A DNA stretch of 64,000 bases, taken from the NCBI GenBank assembly GCA_015680685.1, contig MNCI01025042.1, forward strand, positions 1,188,771 through 1,252,770, read 5' to 3'. The notes under the pieces are model-generated. The model saw only the letters and a list, made by a program, of their open reading frames with translations. It had not been told where the DNA came from and did not search any database. This stretch comes from Gnetum montanum. Lineage: Eukaryota; Streptophyta; Gnetopsida; Gnetales; Gnetaceae. Positions 35,048 to 46,635 of this stretch are shown here, piece after piece; the first letter of the stretch is position 1; each line of letters starts with the position of its first letter. The translations under genes and the position numbers were made by a program.

Positions 35048-35079
35048 TATTATGTCTAAACATCGACTTGGCGTAAACG

Positions 35080-35460
35080 CAAGGTAACAAATGTCTGCTA
35101 CGACGTAAAACTGGGAAAGTTGTACACATCTGCTACGACATAAAACTGGCACTTCTTACATGTGTCTGCCAAGATGCTAAACTAGCAAATTTTCCAACTG
35201 TCTGTCATGATGTGAAACTGGCAAGGTAAGCATACGTCTATTGAGATGCTAAACCAGGACAGACTTGTCCCTGGGCCAGGACATAAAACTGACACCCACA
35301 ACATGATCTGCTGGGACCATAAACTAGCTCTTCCACCATCTGCTATGACGTAAAACTAGTAGATTGCAATTTTCCCATACGTTAAACCCAGACCACAGCT
35401 TGCTGAGGCTTAAAACCAGCAACAATAGTCAACCAGGACTCAAAACTAGAATTTTCTGAG
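35080..35460 (+). repeat. Post-pol minisatellite of E1
   Basis: About eight diverged units of 40-60 bp with core TCTGCTACGACGTAAAACTG. It is the reverse-complement equivalent of the arrays in minus-strand E3 (38690-38945) and E6 (4790-5175). Confidence 0.8.
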
Positions 35461-36642
35461 CATTCCATGAAGCAAGCGAGCGTGGTCATCCTTGCACAGC
35501 ATCCCTACCAGATGGAAAGTGTAAGGAATTGGGACAAACGCAATGCTATTACCTCATTGGCATCCTACTGATTCCTCGAATATGCCGAAAGGCATACTAC
35601 TGACCCCTCGGAGATGTTGCTACAACAACCGCTCTGTAGCTACAGCTTCTGGGATTAACTTCACCACTTGGGGCCTCGAAAAAACTGTGGTCATCCGTAG
35701 TCTCAACGGCCTCCATCCATCGTCGTCACCAAACTCCAGCCTAGCAGATTCATCTGACTTGTTCTTTGCCCAATCATTGAAGCAACATGAATCTGGCTGT
35801 CGGTGACGGTTTCATGAATCGTGGCACCAACATTCGGATGCTTGCTCCCCATCATGGTCCCTGCTTCATGGCCTATGCTCTCCTTTTTGCTTTGGATGGT
35901 TCTTATTTCAATAGCCTCCCTCCTTAGCGATTAGAACGATTGCTTCTGTGATCTGCTCTTTGTTATGTTTTGCAGGTTACTTGCTACAATAGCATTGATC
36001 GAGAGTGCATTCATTAGAAGGTAAGGTGTCGCAACGTCCTAAAGCAATTGCTCAAACTAGCCTGGCCACCTATGAGTGCAAACCCTACCTCTCCCTCCAT
36101 TTGCTGCATTACTTTGTTTTCCCCTCCCTTTGTCCTCATGACCACTGTTACCTCTTGCTTTGCTTGTACAGAGAGTGAATATTCAAGCAACACTCTTTCG
36201 CATCTTTGTGTCCATGAACTACCGTAAGGCAACTTGCCTAAGTAGAATGTAATTCAAAAAAAAAGGGGCAAAGTTTGGCAAAATGGATGTAAAACAGCTC
36301 ATCTAGGTCACACGGGTGTAACACAACTTGTCTGCGCAAGCCCTCCATATACAATATGACGGCGTAACCTCTCGCAAATACATTTGCGGAAGAACACTAT
36401 GACTTGTTCACAAAATTTTCATGTTCACGTGCTTGAGTCTTCCCCGAACCTCCCTCCTCTTACTCCTGTAAAATCCCTTCTATGCTTTCTTCCCTACCCT
36501 ACCTTAGCACATCCAGGTTTGACAAAGTGACATTTGAGCAATCTCCGACAAACGTTGTTGGTGCCTTTATCTCTCTGGTGTTTCGTATTCTTTGTCGACA
36601 TCTTTCGAGTAAGCCCTCTAAACATCAACAAAGTGGGGCCAT
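35461..36642 (+). other. E1 3' untranslated region
   Basis: No coding sequence recognised. A TTTGTTATGTTTTGCAG acceptor-like sequence ends near 35977. It ends in the polypurine tract AAAGTGGGGCCA (36630-36641). Confidence 0.6.
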
Positions 36643-36651
36643 TGAAACACC
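36577..36651. other. Inverted repeat across the E1 polypurine tract/LTR junction
   Basis: GGTGTTTC (36577-36584) pairs with GAAACACC (36644-36651, the first bases of the LTR); the inner arms are CTTTGT and ACAAAG. Same design as in E3 and E6. Confidence 0.75.
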
Positions 36652-37950
36652 ATAAAATTTTTGAAGCCTTGACAGTTCGGCAAAATCTAGCGACCCAGGC
36701 AAGGAGTCGCGACAAGGCGCAGCACAGTACAGATGAACTTTAGGAGACAAAACAAAATGATGGGTGCACGACAGCAGGTCTTCCACTTTGCGAGTTTTCT
36801 ATGTTCCAGAATCTCAACATTTAGTACATTACGCTGCATTACGCAACATAGCGTAACGCCGCGATATGCAGCGTAATATCAAAGACAGTCTACAATAGCA
36901 TCAAAAAATGGCTAAGGGGGCCCATTACACTGCGTTATGCAGTACGGCGTAATAAAACCCCGAAAGGGATTGATCAGAAACAGGGGAAGCGTAGCAACAA
37001 TACTTCAACTTTTGCAGTTTCGTTCTTTTATGCTGAATTATGCTATGATGCGTAATTTAGTGTAATGTAGTGTAATGCAAGTAACGACAAGCACAATTCA
37101 GACATCAGTAGTTCATACGCCATGATACGCTCTCTAATGTATTAGAGCGTAATGAAAGGACAGTCTGTTGCCAAAGCCCAAATGAGAGTAGTTTATTACA
37201 CACTACGCAGCATAGCATCACAAGCTTCAACAATAACACATCAGGTCATTGGCATCTTATGAGTTTAGGACACGTGTCACTTAAACTGTGTTTCCCTCTT
37301 GAACCTAACCTTATAAATACTCTAGTTGACGAAGATCAAAGGGGTTGGCAAATTTTTTCTCCTTCAAGGTTGACAAGAGAGCAAAAAAGGATCAGCAATC
37401 GTGAGAGTATTGGAGTTGATTGGCAAGAACCCTTGATCAGAAATAATCGATTGATAGATATTCTGCCCCGGGGTCTAACTTCCTTATGCCCAGATTGGCT
37501 AGAATAAGGTAGATTGACCATTGCTTGTTTCATCTTCTTTCTTGCTGCTGGCATGTGCTTTGTCCAAACCGAAGCCTGCTTGTAATCATTGCATCCGACA
37601 TATTGTGTTCATAAATTAAATCTTAGATCTTGTGGTCATACTCTCTATAAGTTTGATTCCTTGCATCTCATTTATATAGATTTGGTAATCGCTCTACATT
37701 TGCATCGCTTTCAATTGTTTTCTTTGGCATTAACAATATTACATCTCCTCATAAAGAGTCATCATTTTGTCATCAAATTATAACAAAAATTTTACTGATT
37801 AAGTAAGTCCTTGTTTGATCGACAAGACCGTTCAGGGTACCTCAGATTCATTTCTTTCTCGAGCACGGTCCTCGCACGGATCCGGGGTTAAGACTGTGTA
37901 CATGGACTTTCGTTTGGTATTTCCAGCGACTGATGTTTTTCGTCATTACA
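36643..37950 (+). repeat. 3' LTR of E1
   Basis: 1308 bp, TGAAACACCATAAAATTTT to TTCGTCATTACA. It contains ATTACGC..GCGTAA palindromic clusters (36825-37210) and the region missing from the 5' LTR, including a TATA box at 37311-37320. Confidence 0.9.
37311..37320 (+). promoter_or_regulatory. TATA box of the E1 3' LTR
   Basis: TTATAAATAC. Its counterpart in the 5' LTR is deleted. Confidence 0.6.
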
Positions 37951-38689
37951 CCAGAAGTAAGGTGAAGGGAAGGAGCTTAGAAGGTAGGACAAGATATGTA
38001 ATCTAAAGTAGCTAAGCTAATCAAGACAATCACTTCGCAACACTGTAGCATTTGCTACCGTGGCGAGACACACCTTCAGCCGATGCCTCTTTAGAACACA
38101 CCCTGAAAACACAATAGAGAGCGAACTAGAAGAAAAAACCATGATGCAAAACGATGGCAAAGGTTCTTCTTGCTGCAGACGTTGTTCAAGCTCTTGGACA
38201 TCTTTGCTGGTGCATGGTATCCAAAGTAGGAAGGCCAGCAGTAGCCTTGGTAGAATCAGCGTGGAGGAGCTAGCATCGAAGAAGTGGGGTGTTGTTGTGA
38301 GTGTAGATGCCCTGGAATCATCACCTAAGGCATGCATTCTCAATTCAGCTGTGGGATCAGCTACCACATAGCTAAACATCGCTTGATCTCAGACATTGGC
38401 AAGGAGCTAGAGGATAATAATATTGTGGCTGGGCCACAATACTGCTGGAACTCCAGCAGCATGCACTGATCAAGGAAATACCATTAGGGTGATAGGCCAT
38501 GGTGACGGTAGGTCCGGTGGATTAGTGAGATGTCATACGACATCTTCGGGGGATCAGCAAGATGCTAGGAGCAGTGACGTTGCATATGTTCCAAATCATG
38601 TTCTCATCACGTCATGAACTACATTCTAAAACTGCAATGTCCCACCCCATGTCGGCACTGTGCACGCTCGCTTGATGTGTACTTGGTGT
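37951..38689 (-). other. E3 3' untranslated region, part 2
   Basis: Continues E3 after the E1 insertion, beginning with the duplicated CCAGA. An open minus frame at 38017-38379 exists but has no recognisable domain and corresponds to non-coding sequence in E1. Confidence 0.6.
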
Positions 38690-38945
38690 ACATGCATGCC
38701 GGGGATGTGCCGTGAACCTAGTTTAAGGTCTTGGTAGACCATGTGCTGGTTTAATGTCCCAGCAGACCATATGTGCCAATTTAATGTCATAGTGGACATG
38801 CTATGCCAATTTATAGTCATAGCGGACTACCTGTGCCAGTTTATAGTCATAGCGGACTAGCTGTGCTAGTTTTACGTCATAGCAGACGATTGCCACCTCT
38901 GCCAGTTTTACGTCATAATGGACGATGCTTACCATGTTCATGCTT
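38690..38945 (-). repeat. Post-pol minisatellite of E3
   Basis: About five units with plus-strand core GTTTATAGTCATAGCGGAC. Located immediately after the pol stop on the minus strand. Confidence 0.8.
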
Positions 38946-41420
38946 CAGATGTAATACAACTTTAGATATGAATGATTCATTGAATTTGTGAACTCGTTGC
39001 CATCCATGTCTGCCAGAGTGAAGGCTCCGTTCTCAAAGGCTTTAGTGACCATGTATGGGCCTTCCCAATTGGTTGAGAATTTGCTCACATCTTAATGGAT
39101 AACCTTGAGGACGAGGTCTCCCTTCTGTATTGGTCATTGATGTGGGTTTGCATGATGTTTTTGCCATTGCTTGCTCTAGTAGTGCTCTATGTGGCTCAGC
39201 GTTTGTGCATGCTCCTCCTCTATTGAATCAAGGTTGATAATTCTTGACTCATTGTTCTGGGCTTCGCTCACGACATCAAATAGGATCATTCAGAGTGATG
39301 GTACCTGCAACTCAAGAGGCAACATAGCTTCAGATCCATAAACAAGACTGTAAGAAGTCTTACTTGTTGCAGTCCTGCATGTCACCCTGTAGGCCTATAG
39401 AACATAGAGGATTTGCTTGTGCCACCGCCTCTTGCTATTGTTAAGCATCCTCTTCAGCAAGTTGATGATGGAATTATTTGTAGCCTTTGCCTGCCTATTT
39501 TCCTGCAAGTAATATGGGGAGGAGAATGATTACCTGATGCCCAGATTGCTGCAGAAGGTTCAAGTTTCCGTACTACTAAATTGTGGTTCATTGTCGATTA
39601 CAATAGTCATCGAAAGCCCAAACCTTGTCACGATGTTATCCACGATGAAGTGGCAAACCTGCTGAGATGTCGTCTTCCTTAGGGGGATAGCTTCCACCCA
39701 CTTAGTAAAATACTCAGTGGCACTGATGATGAAGCTATGCCCTATGGAGGAATTAGGCATGATAGGTCCTATGAGGTCTAGTCCCCATCGTTGGAAAGGC
39801 CACATGATCTACGTTGGGTGCAACTCCGTAGGTGAGACATGTATGAGATTTGCATATCTCTAGCACATGTCACACATCCTGACTTTTGACAAGTAGTCAT
39901 GCTCCATATGGGGCCAATAGTACCCTACGTATCTAATTTTCGCAACCATAGCGCTAGGTGATGTGTTCACCACAAAGTCCCTCATGTACTTCATGTACCA
40001 CCCTCTACACCTTCTCCTCACCCATGCATGCTAGCAATATCCTATCATAGGAATGCTTGCACAGGGCGTCATCTCCCATGAGCGTATATTGCCAGGCACA
40101 CTTACGGATCGCATCTCTCTGGGCAGATGTCAGTCCACTTGGGGGTTCACCATGTTGTAGGTAGGCTTTAATATTGGCATACCACTCGTGGGTATCCGCA
40201 GCATTAATAGAGGCCATGTGTCCAACCTAAGTGATAGGCTTAGTACATTTGACAATCAAAGTCGGCAGACTTGCAAACAAGCAGGGTGGAATATTTAGTG
40301 CTAGGGTGGCTAAGGTGTCTACTACGATGTTCTCGTTACGTGGCACGTGTTGCACATTCGTAGTTGCAAACTATTTGAGTAGGCTTTTTGCTAGGTCACA
40401 ATAGGGTTGTAGGTGCGTAGCTTTGTAGGCATATACCTCAGTGATTTGATTCACAGCTAGTTATGAATCCCTGCGAATCGCCAGGTGTTGTATGCACAGT
40501 GTTTGGGCAGCTGAGAGACGTCTAAGTAGCCCCTCATACTCTGCAACATTGTTGGTGTAGGGCAACACAAAACGATAATCAAACGGGTACATTTCCCTAG
40601 AGGGGAATGTAATGACAGTAGCTACACTACCTCCTCGCGTGGTTGAGGCATCATCGAAGTGTAAAGTAGCTTCCAAGTGCGATGAGACGGCATTGATAGT
40701 GCCAACATGCTCGTTTGGGAATTTGGGATCTATGGTTGCTTGGTCGTCGACGAGTGAGGCTGTAAGTTGTGTCGCTATAGCTTGACTCTTCGTCAACAAC
40801 TGGCTCACATAGTGTAAGTCGAACTCGATGGTTATTGCTTTCCATTGGGCTATCCTACTACTTTCATACAGGTTGTTAGTGATAGCTCGGAGTATGTTGC
40901 TTTTGCAAATGATGTTAATTGTACTGCGAAATAGGTAATGCCTCCACTTTTTTAATGTAAATACTAAGGTAAGGCAATTCCTCTCCACCTCGTTGTATTT
41001 CGCCTCATACGCTATTAATGCATGACTCAGATAATACACTAGTATCTCAAATCTGTCATCTCATTTCTGACATAATAGTGCTACGATAGATGTGTCGAAG
41101 CTGGCAAGGTAGACGAAGAAAGGCTTATCCCTCTATGGCGGATGCACAGTTGGGAGGTGCAAAAGCTCTTTCTTCAAGTCATCAAAGGCTTGTTGACATT
41201 GAGTTGTCCATTCGAAGTTAACCCTTTTCTTTAGAAGATGTTGCATGGGGTGTAACTTGTCAGTTAACTTTGCTATAAACCTTCGGACGAACTGTACTCT
41301 ACCTTGCAAACCATGCAATTCCTTAAGGTTTGTAGGAGGTGCTAGTTTGACGATGGCCTTAACTTTGTCAGGGTAGAGTCTGTTTAGGAGGCACGTATTC
41401 ACAGTAATTGTGTATAGCAA
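38946..41420 (-). pseudogene. pol remnant of E3: RT C-terminus, RNase H, archaeal-type RNase H, integrase
   Basis: On the minus strand it starts in the RT thumb region (PDKVKAIVKLAPPTNLKELHGL, 41330-41390), with no RT catalytic core. RNase H follows (MYYLSHALIAYEAKYNEVE at 41039 onward), then archaeal-type RNase H (LHFDDASTTRGGSVA, VAEYEGLLRRL, IRRDS, 40690-40460). Integrase continues from 40217 with the central WGLDLIGPI and VIDNEPQF Asp motifs at 39790-39580, and the C-terminus has NWEGPYMV. Relative to E1 and E2, everything between the post-protease minisatellite and the RT thumb is gone: one large deletion that also removed the antisense gene. Scattered stops remain. E3's integrase keeps the segment that E1 lost. 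Confidence 0.8.
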
Positions 41421-41499
41421 AAAATTGCAAAGTAGCGATAATGTGTAAGTATGATATAAAGATTAAAAATTTTCCTGCTCGAGGTTACAGCAGGCCGTT

Positions 41500-41940
41500 A
41501 AGACACGAAGATGCAAAACTGCCAATGTACAAATGCGAAGCTGCTAGCTTAGTGTCATTTTAGACTATCTAGACGTAAAACGCAAAACCACTAGTATATA
41601 AAATGGAAAGTTGATGGTCTATAAGAAAAGTAAAATTGTTAATACGGAAATGTGAAACTGCTAGTTTAGTGTCATTGCGGACTACGAATGCGTAGAGGGT
41701 CAAGACTTCTAGTTTAAAGTCTTTTTGGACTACTAACTAGAGTAACACTGTACACTAGGAATGCTAGTTTAAGGTCTTTTGGGACCGCTAAAGTCACAGC
41801 TATGCTAAGTCTGCAAGTTTAAGGTCTTTCTAGACCACTAAAATTGTAACTACGCTAAGATTGCTAGTTTAAGGTCTTTCCGGACTGCTAAAGTCACAAC
41901 TACACTAAGACTGCTAGTTTAAGGTCTTTCCAGACTACTG
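41500..41940 (-). repeat. Second minisatellite of E3, upstream of the RT remnant
   Basis: Units of about 45-50 bp with plus core GCTAGTTTAAGGTCTTTC followed by GGACTRCTAA-like sequence. The most basal unit (near 41665-41690, AGTTTAGTGTCATTGCGGAC) resembles the post-pol unit, so related repeats lie on both sides of pol. Confidence 0.75.
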
Positions 41941-42420
41941 CTAGTTTTAGGCCATCTCGGGTCGTTGCTAGTTTTGGCCATTTTGGGCCCCTACTAGTTT
42001 TAGGCCATCTCGAGTCGTCGCTAGTTTTAGGCCATAACGTACCATAGTTTTAGGCCATTGTGGCTTGTAGCGTAGCATAGTTTTAGGCCATCTCAGGCCG
42101 TTGCTAGTTTTAGGCCATTTCGGGCCATAACGTAGCATAGTTTTAGGCCATTTCAAGCCATAACGTAGCATAGTTTTAGGCCATTGCGGGTTGTAGCGTA
42201 GCATAGTTTTAGGCCATCTTGGGCCATCGCTAGTTTTAGGCCATTTCGGGCCATAACATAACAGAGTTTTAGGCCATTGCAGGCCTTAGCGTAGCATTGT
42301 TTTAGTCAATTTTGGGCCTTACTGTAGCGTAGTTTTAGGCCATTTGAGAACATAGGGGAACATAGTTTTAGGCCATTTCAAGCAGTAGGGGAACATATTT
42401 TTAGGCCATTTCGGGCCGTG
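41930..42420 (-). repeat. GGCCTAAAACTA minisatellite of E3
   Basis: About fifteen units with plus core TAGTTTTAGGCCATTTCGGG, some carrying an extra TAACGTAGCA. Homologous to the E1 and E2 arrays just after protease, here expanded. Confidence 0.9.
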
Positions 42421-42773
42421 GTGAGGCATGCCAAAGATATGATACGTTAACGATTTGGAGAACAACTAACTGGTAACTAATGCGGGTGCAAAGCAAAAAG
42501 GCAGTGAATGTTCAAGGGATGGCAACTAGGTAAGAAGCAGTGGGGTTGCGATGCTATGTGTAGCCGCTTCTTGAACCATCATGGGTTGAGCAGAATGTAA
42601 GGTCAAGGCGCTTTGCTAGGGCCTTCGTTTACATCATTGTCCCCTGCTTGGAAGGGCAACTTAGCCCATGTGCTTTGGTTTTGGAAACCGGCTTGCTGAA
42701 CCGATTCCCCCATTGGATGGTTAGTGCGTGTGTAAGCAGACACTTCATTCTCAGACGTTACGACCTTTGAGCC

Positions 42774-43500
42774 CTACTCCATATCTACGTTATTAATAGC
42801 TTGTGCCGCTACCTCGTCACCATGGATCACCACCTCCCTGCCTGCATATGGTAGGGGGATTTCTTGATGAATGGGCGAAGAGAAAACCCTAAGTTGTGCT
42901 AACCATGATCTCCCCAAGATCAGGTTAAACCCAGGCATCTCCTTGACCACAATGAACGTTGCGTTCGTGGGGAACTGATTCCCTGCCACAAAGTCTATGT
43001 GAACTGTGCCCTTCACCACGACTTGCGTCCCATTGAACGACCTCAAGCATGATGTCATTGTGGGTTTGATCTAGTTGACCAAGTCCAACTTGCCCATAAT
43101 AGGGAAGGGGATGACATTCGTGGTAGCACCATCATTAACGTATATCCTTCGAATCCAGTGTTGGCCGACCCGAATTGTGATGAATAGGGGTGCTATAGTC
43201 ACCTGGCCCCTTTCGAGATCTTCCCTAATGGAATTTTCATAGAAAGTTAGTTGAGATGATTCTGGCTCTACAGGCGTGAAGGGAAGCATGATCGAATGAA
43301 TTGCTTCCTCTTCCAGTAGCATGTCTTCGTTGACCAGAATCGCCATCAACATGCGGATTAAAGCCTCATGGTGTGGGACTGACGTCATGATTAGGTCGTA
43401 CAAGCTCAATGTAGTGTTATTTTGTTTTAGAGCTTTCTTAATCTGAGTGAGGGCATCCAAGAGGTCCTGGCCACCCCCCTGTTTACTGCCATTTTCCTCT
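42774..43500 (-). pseudogene. Protease of E3
   Basis: Minus-strand frames at 43071-43460 and 42774-43058. The active-site region reads IYVNDGATTNVIPFPI, with Asn where E1 and E2 have Asp before DG, so the Asp-x-Gly alignment is altered. It is followed by MPGFNLILGRSWLAQLR, the hydrophobic flap/core motif, and ends with HGDEVAAQAINNVDME. A stop at about 43070 separates the two frames. It belongs to the gag-pro unit of E3 and lies next to the minisatellite. Confidence 0.75.
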
Positions 43501-46344
43501 TCTATTCATCCCAGAAGATGAATTTCCTGAGGAGGGGTAGTTTCGGATCTGGGTTCAAACCCTTTTTGGCAGGGCGACGTGGACTGTGTGGTTATAGCAA
43601 TGTCCCTCTTTGTTGATGAGTGCGTAGATGCAAGGGGTGAAGATGTAGGCTTGGAAACACCTAGGACGATACTTCCCCTCAACGTCTTGCTTGCGAGATG
43701 CACTTCTTGTCTTTTAGGACAAGAAGGTTGTTCAGCTATCTTGCATAGGATGGGTGTTGTTGAAGGAGTCGACCACCTGATGACAAACAGAGCTAACGAT
43801 GTTAATGGGCAAGGTGGCATGGGGGTGGATGCTCGGGGAGGGACTCTCAGAACAAACAGCTATTACGAGCTTCGGCCAATTGCTGGTGGTGCTGGTGTGC
43901 TTCGTTGAGGCACACAGACCACGAACGGCTGCTGGGGTGGCCTAGGATTACTATCAACGCTGATGGTGTTGATAACATAATCAGCTTTGTTGGCATTGAG
44001 GGGGTTAGTGTAGACATGCAGAGATTGATTCTCAGGGCATATTGGGTTGCTTTCGTCCAACACTAGTTTCCCCTTATCAATCATCCTCTGGATGTCATCC
44101 TTCAACGCCAGATAGTAATCCGTGTTGTGACCACATTGTTGGTGGTAGTCACAAAACCTATCTAGCCTGAAACCCTTAAGAACTAGGGGCTCATTGGGCA
44201 AGGCCAAAGAGGGGTTCCTAAGGAGCTCGCAGTAGCACTGATGTCTCCTAATTCCCTCTTCCGACATCTGCTTAAGTTGGATGTGCCCCGCTACTAGTAG
44301 CTACTTCAGAAGTTTTGAAGGCTTGACAGGTAGTGGGGTATACTTTGAATGCTCTTTATGCTCAAAGTTCGATTTGAGTTACGTAGATGTCTCGGGTGTG
44401 GGTATGAGAGGTTGTGGCGCATTGCCCTGCTTAGGCATGGGGTTAGCTATGGGTGCGACCTACTTTTTATTGTTCTTGTTATCGTTGTTATTAGGTTTGG
44501 GCTTGGCCTCAATTGCCACAGCGGACACTGTGGCTTTTGGGGCCTTACCCTTGTCCTTCTTTATGAAGGTTTTTTTATAGGTAATATAGGCCAGGTCTTT
44601 GCTCCCTCAGGTGCATCTTGTATACTCTTAGTCTAAGCAAAAGCTTGACTAAGAGTGCGAGGGGCGAGGTAGTACAGTTTAGACTTAATGAAGTCATTCA
44701 CTGCACCCTTAAAGACGACCAGCAAGTGGGCCTTTGCAATGGGCTCACGGATTTCATTAAGGGTTGTGCTCCAATGGTGGATGAATTTTTGGATCGGTTC
44801 TAGAGTATCTTGCTTCACGCTCATCAACTAATCCAACGTGATTTCTAGTTTCAAGTTATACTTAAAGCATGTCATGGACTGGGTCAGAAGCTCCAAATTT
44901 GAAATAGATGAACGTGGCAGTGCAGGGTACCAATTCAAGTCTTTCCCGGCTAGGAACATAGCAAAGACATAGATAATCATGTGCAACCATTGTTGCAACA
45001 GAAGGGATTCAGACCTAAAGGTAACAAGATGTGCGTTGGGATTCCCCTCTCTATTGTATTTCGTGAAGTGGGGGAGGGACATCTCTAGGGGTAACGTCAG
45101 TGCGGGGATGGCAGGGCTGATGGGGTCATCCTGGTAAAAGTCCATGACTTGTACCGTGTCAAATCCAATAGCCTTAAGGTGTTTTATTTCCTCAATAAGG
45201 GTCTGGATAAGCAAGAATGCTTAATCTAGACCTTGTGACGACATGGACGGTTGGGGAACTATCAAGGTTGCTCCCATTTGTGGAGCAGCTAGGGTAGCAG
45301 CGTGATCCACTGGCGATACTGTTGGATCGGCCCTCACAGACGGTGCTGCCTGCACTGTCCACCACCCGGCAGGTGATGTTGTTGGGGTGGCAACTGTGGG
45401 TTGGGCTGTAGCATAGACTGTTTGAGTAGCCAGCGGTATAGACTATAGCCCCATGCTAGGTTGTACCATTTGCGGGATTTGGTAGGTTTGTTGGCGAATT
45501 TGGTGAGACATCTGCAATGGTAGCATAGCAGGGGTGGCAGTGAATGGGATCCACCAAGTGGATGGACCTGGGCCCACCGCTGATGGTGGGACAGGTGTAA
45601 ATGCGAGGATAGAAGCTGACGCTGCACACAACTGTGAAGTAGGTGCGGTGTGCACTTGTGGCAGGGTAGTCATGATTGGCGTGTGATGTGCTACAGGAAT
45701 GGATTGATGAATGGTTTGTAAAGGAATAGTGGCCAAAAATGAAATAGGGGAGTAGGGGCGATGATACGCTGAGGAGTTGACATGGCTACCCATTGCAGAC
45801 GTAATTGTGGGTTGCGAAAGTGTAGGCATGATCCCGAGGGGAGCAGTGACAGACAATGGGTTGGTCCAGAAGGACTGGCTAGGAGGGATTATTACGGGGT
45901 TGGTTTGATCTCCCCCATCAAATTGGGAATCAAGTTCCTCCTGTCTATTTTGGAAGGCATCCTCATGGTTAGACGTCGTGTCCTGTTGCTCCCTAAGTCT
46001 AAGAAACTAGATCAGCTAGTCTAGAAGCCATTGATTCATCTATGTCAAAGGTATGGAAGCATCAGCAGTGAGAACAAATTCCTTCTCATCGTAATAAACA
46101 AACTTGAAGCTACATTTGTCTTCGAGTTCATGCACATCCAAGGGCAGGTTTGCCTACACCTTTGCACAAAGGAAGCTATAGTGCTCATGTTGCTGGGCCA
46201 AGTCCTCAGGTCCCCGATTTGGATCCTGAGGGATCAACGTGTTTCCAGCATCAGGTTGAGCAGTAGTTCAACACCTGTAATGCCTTGAACCATGATGGAA
46301 ACCTCAACGTTGAAGGTGTTATCAATGGTGCTCGAGGACGCCAT
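43501..46344 (-). pseudogene. gag of E3
   Basis: Starts MASSSTIDNTFNVEVSIMVQ at 46344. The Pro/Gln-rich N-terminal half runs to about 45240, and the Gag core from 45214 (QVMDFYQDDPISPAIPAL, LPHFTKYNREGNPNAHLV, NEIREPIAKAHLLVVFKGAV). The zinc-knuckle-like FCDYHQQCGHNTDYYLALKDD lies near 44150. It aligns throughout with E1 and E2 gag. Several stops and frame changes break it. Confidence 0.8.
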
Positions 46345-46635
46345 TGTTACGAAGCTAAACAGTTCCGCAAACGAGAAAAGTAAGGAAATCAGAAAACAAT
46401 CAAAGAGGCTTTATGTCTTGCCGTAAAAATGAGCGAGTGAAATGGCGATCAGAGGCTTTATGTCTTGTAGGGTTCCGGAGGAACTGTCGAAGTGACCGAT
46501 CTACACTGTATGATACGTAAAATACCACAAACGGGTGTCAAGTTTACGCTAACACGTATCAGGGTGCAGAATGCTTACAAGGCTACTGTAAAACACAGAA
46601 AGGGCACCAAAGCCCTCCTTCTAGTGCCAGAAAAC
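46345..46635 (-). other. 5' untranslated region and primer-binding site of E3
   Basis: The primer-binding site (minus strand GTTTTCTGGCACTAGAAGGA) is at 46616-46635, directly after the LTR, followed by a leader of about 270 bp to the gag ATG. Confidence 0.7.

Larger units (their letters stand above)
21375..37950 (+). mobile_element. Element E1: Tat/Ogre-family retrotransposon with intron-borne antisense gene
   Basis: A complete 16.6-kb element with LTRs at 21375-22059 and 36643-37950, flanked by the perfect duplication CCAGA (21370-21374 and 37951-37955). The order is primer-binding site, gag, protease, a 5.6-kb spacer with a minisatellite and an antisense multi-exon gene, RT-RNase H-archaeal-type RNase H-integrase, minisatellite and polypurine tract. 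All ORFs contain stops. It is inserted in E3. Confidence 0.9.

Noticed and set aside
38017-38379. 120-codon minus-strand ORF
   Set aside because: It lies in the E3 3' untranslated region, and the corresponding E1 region is not open and shows no protein conservation.
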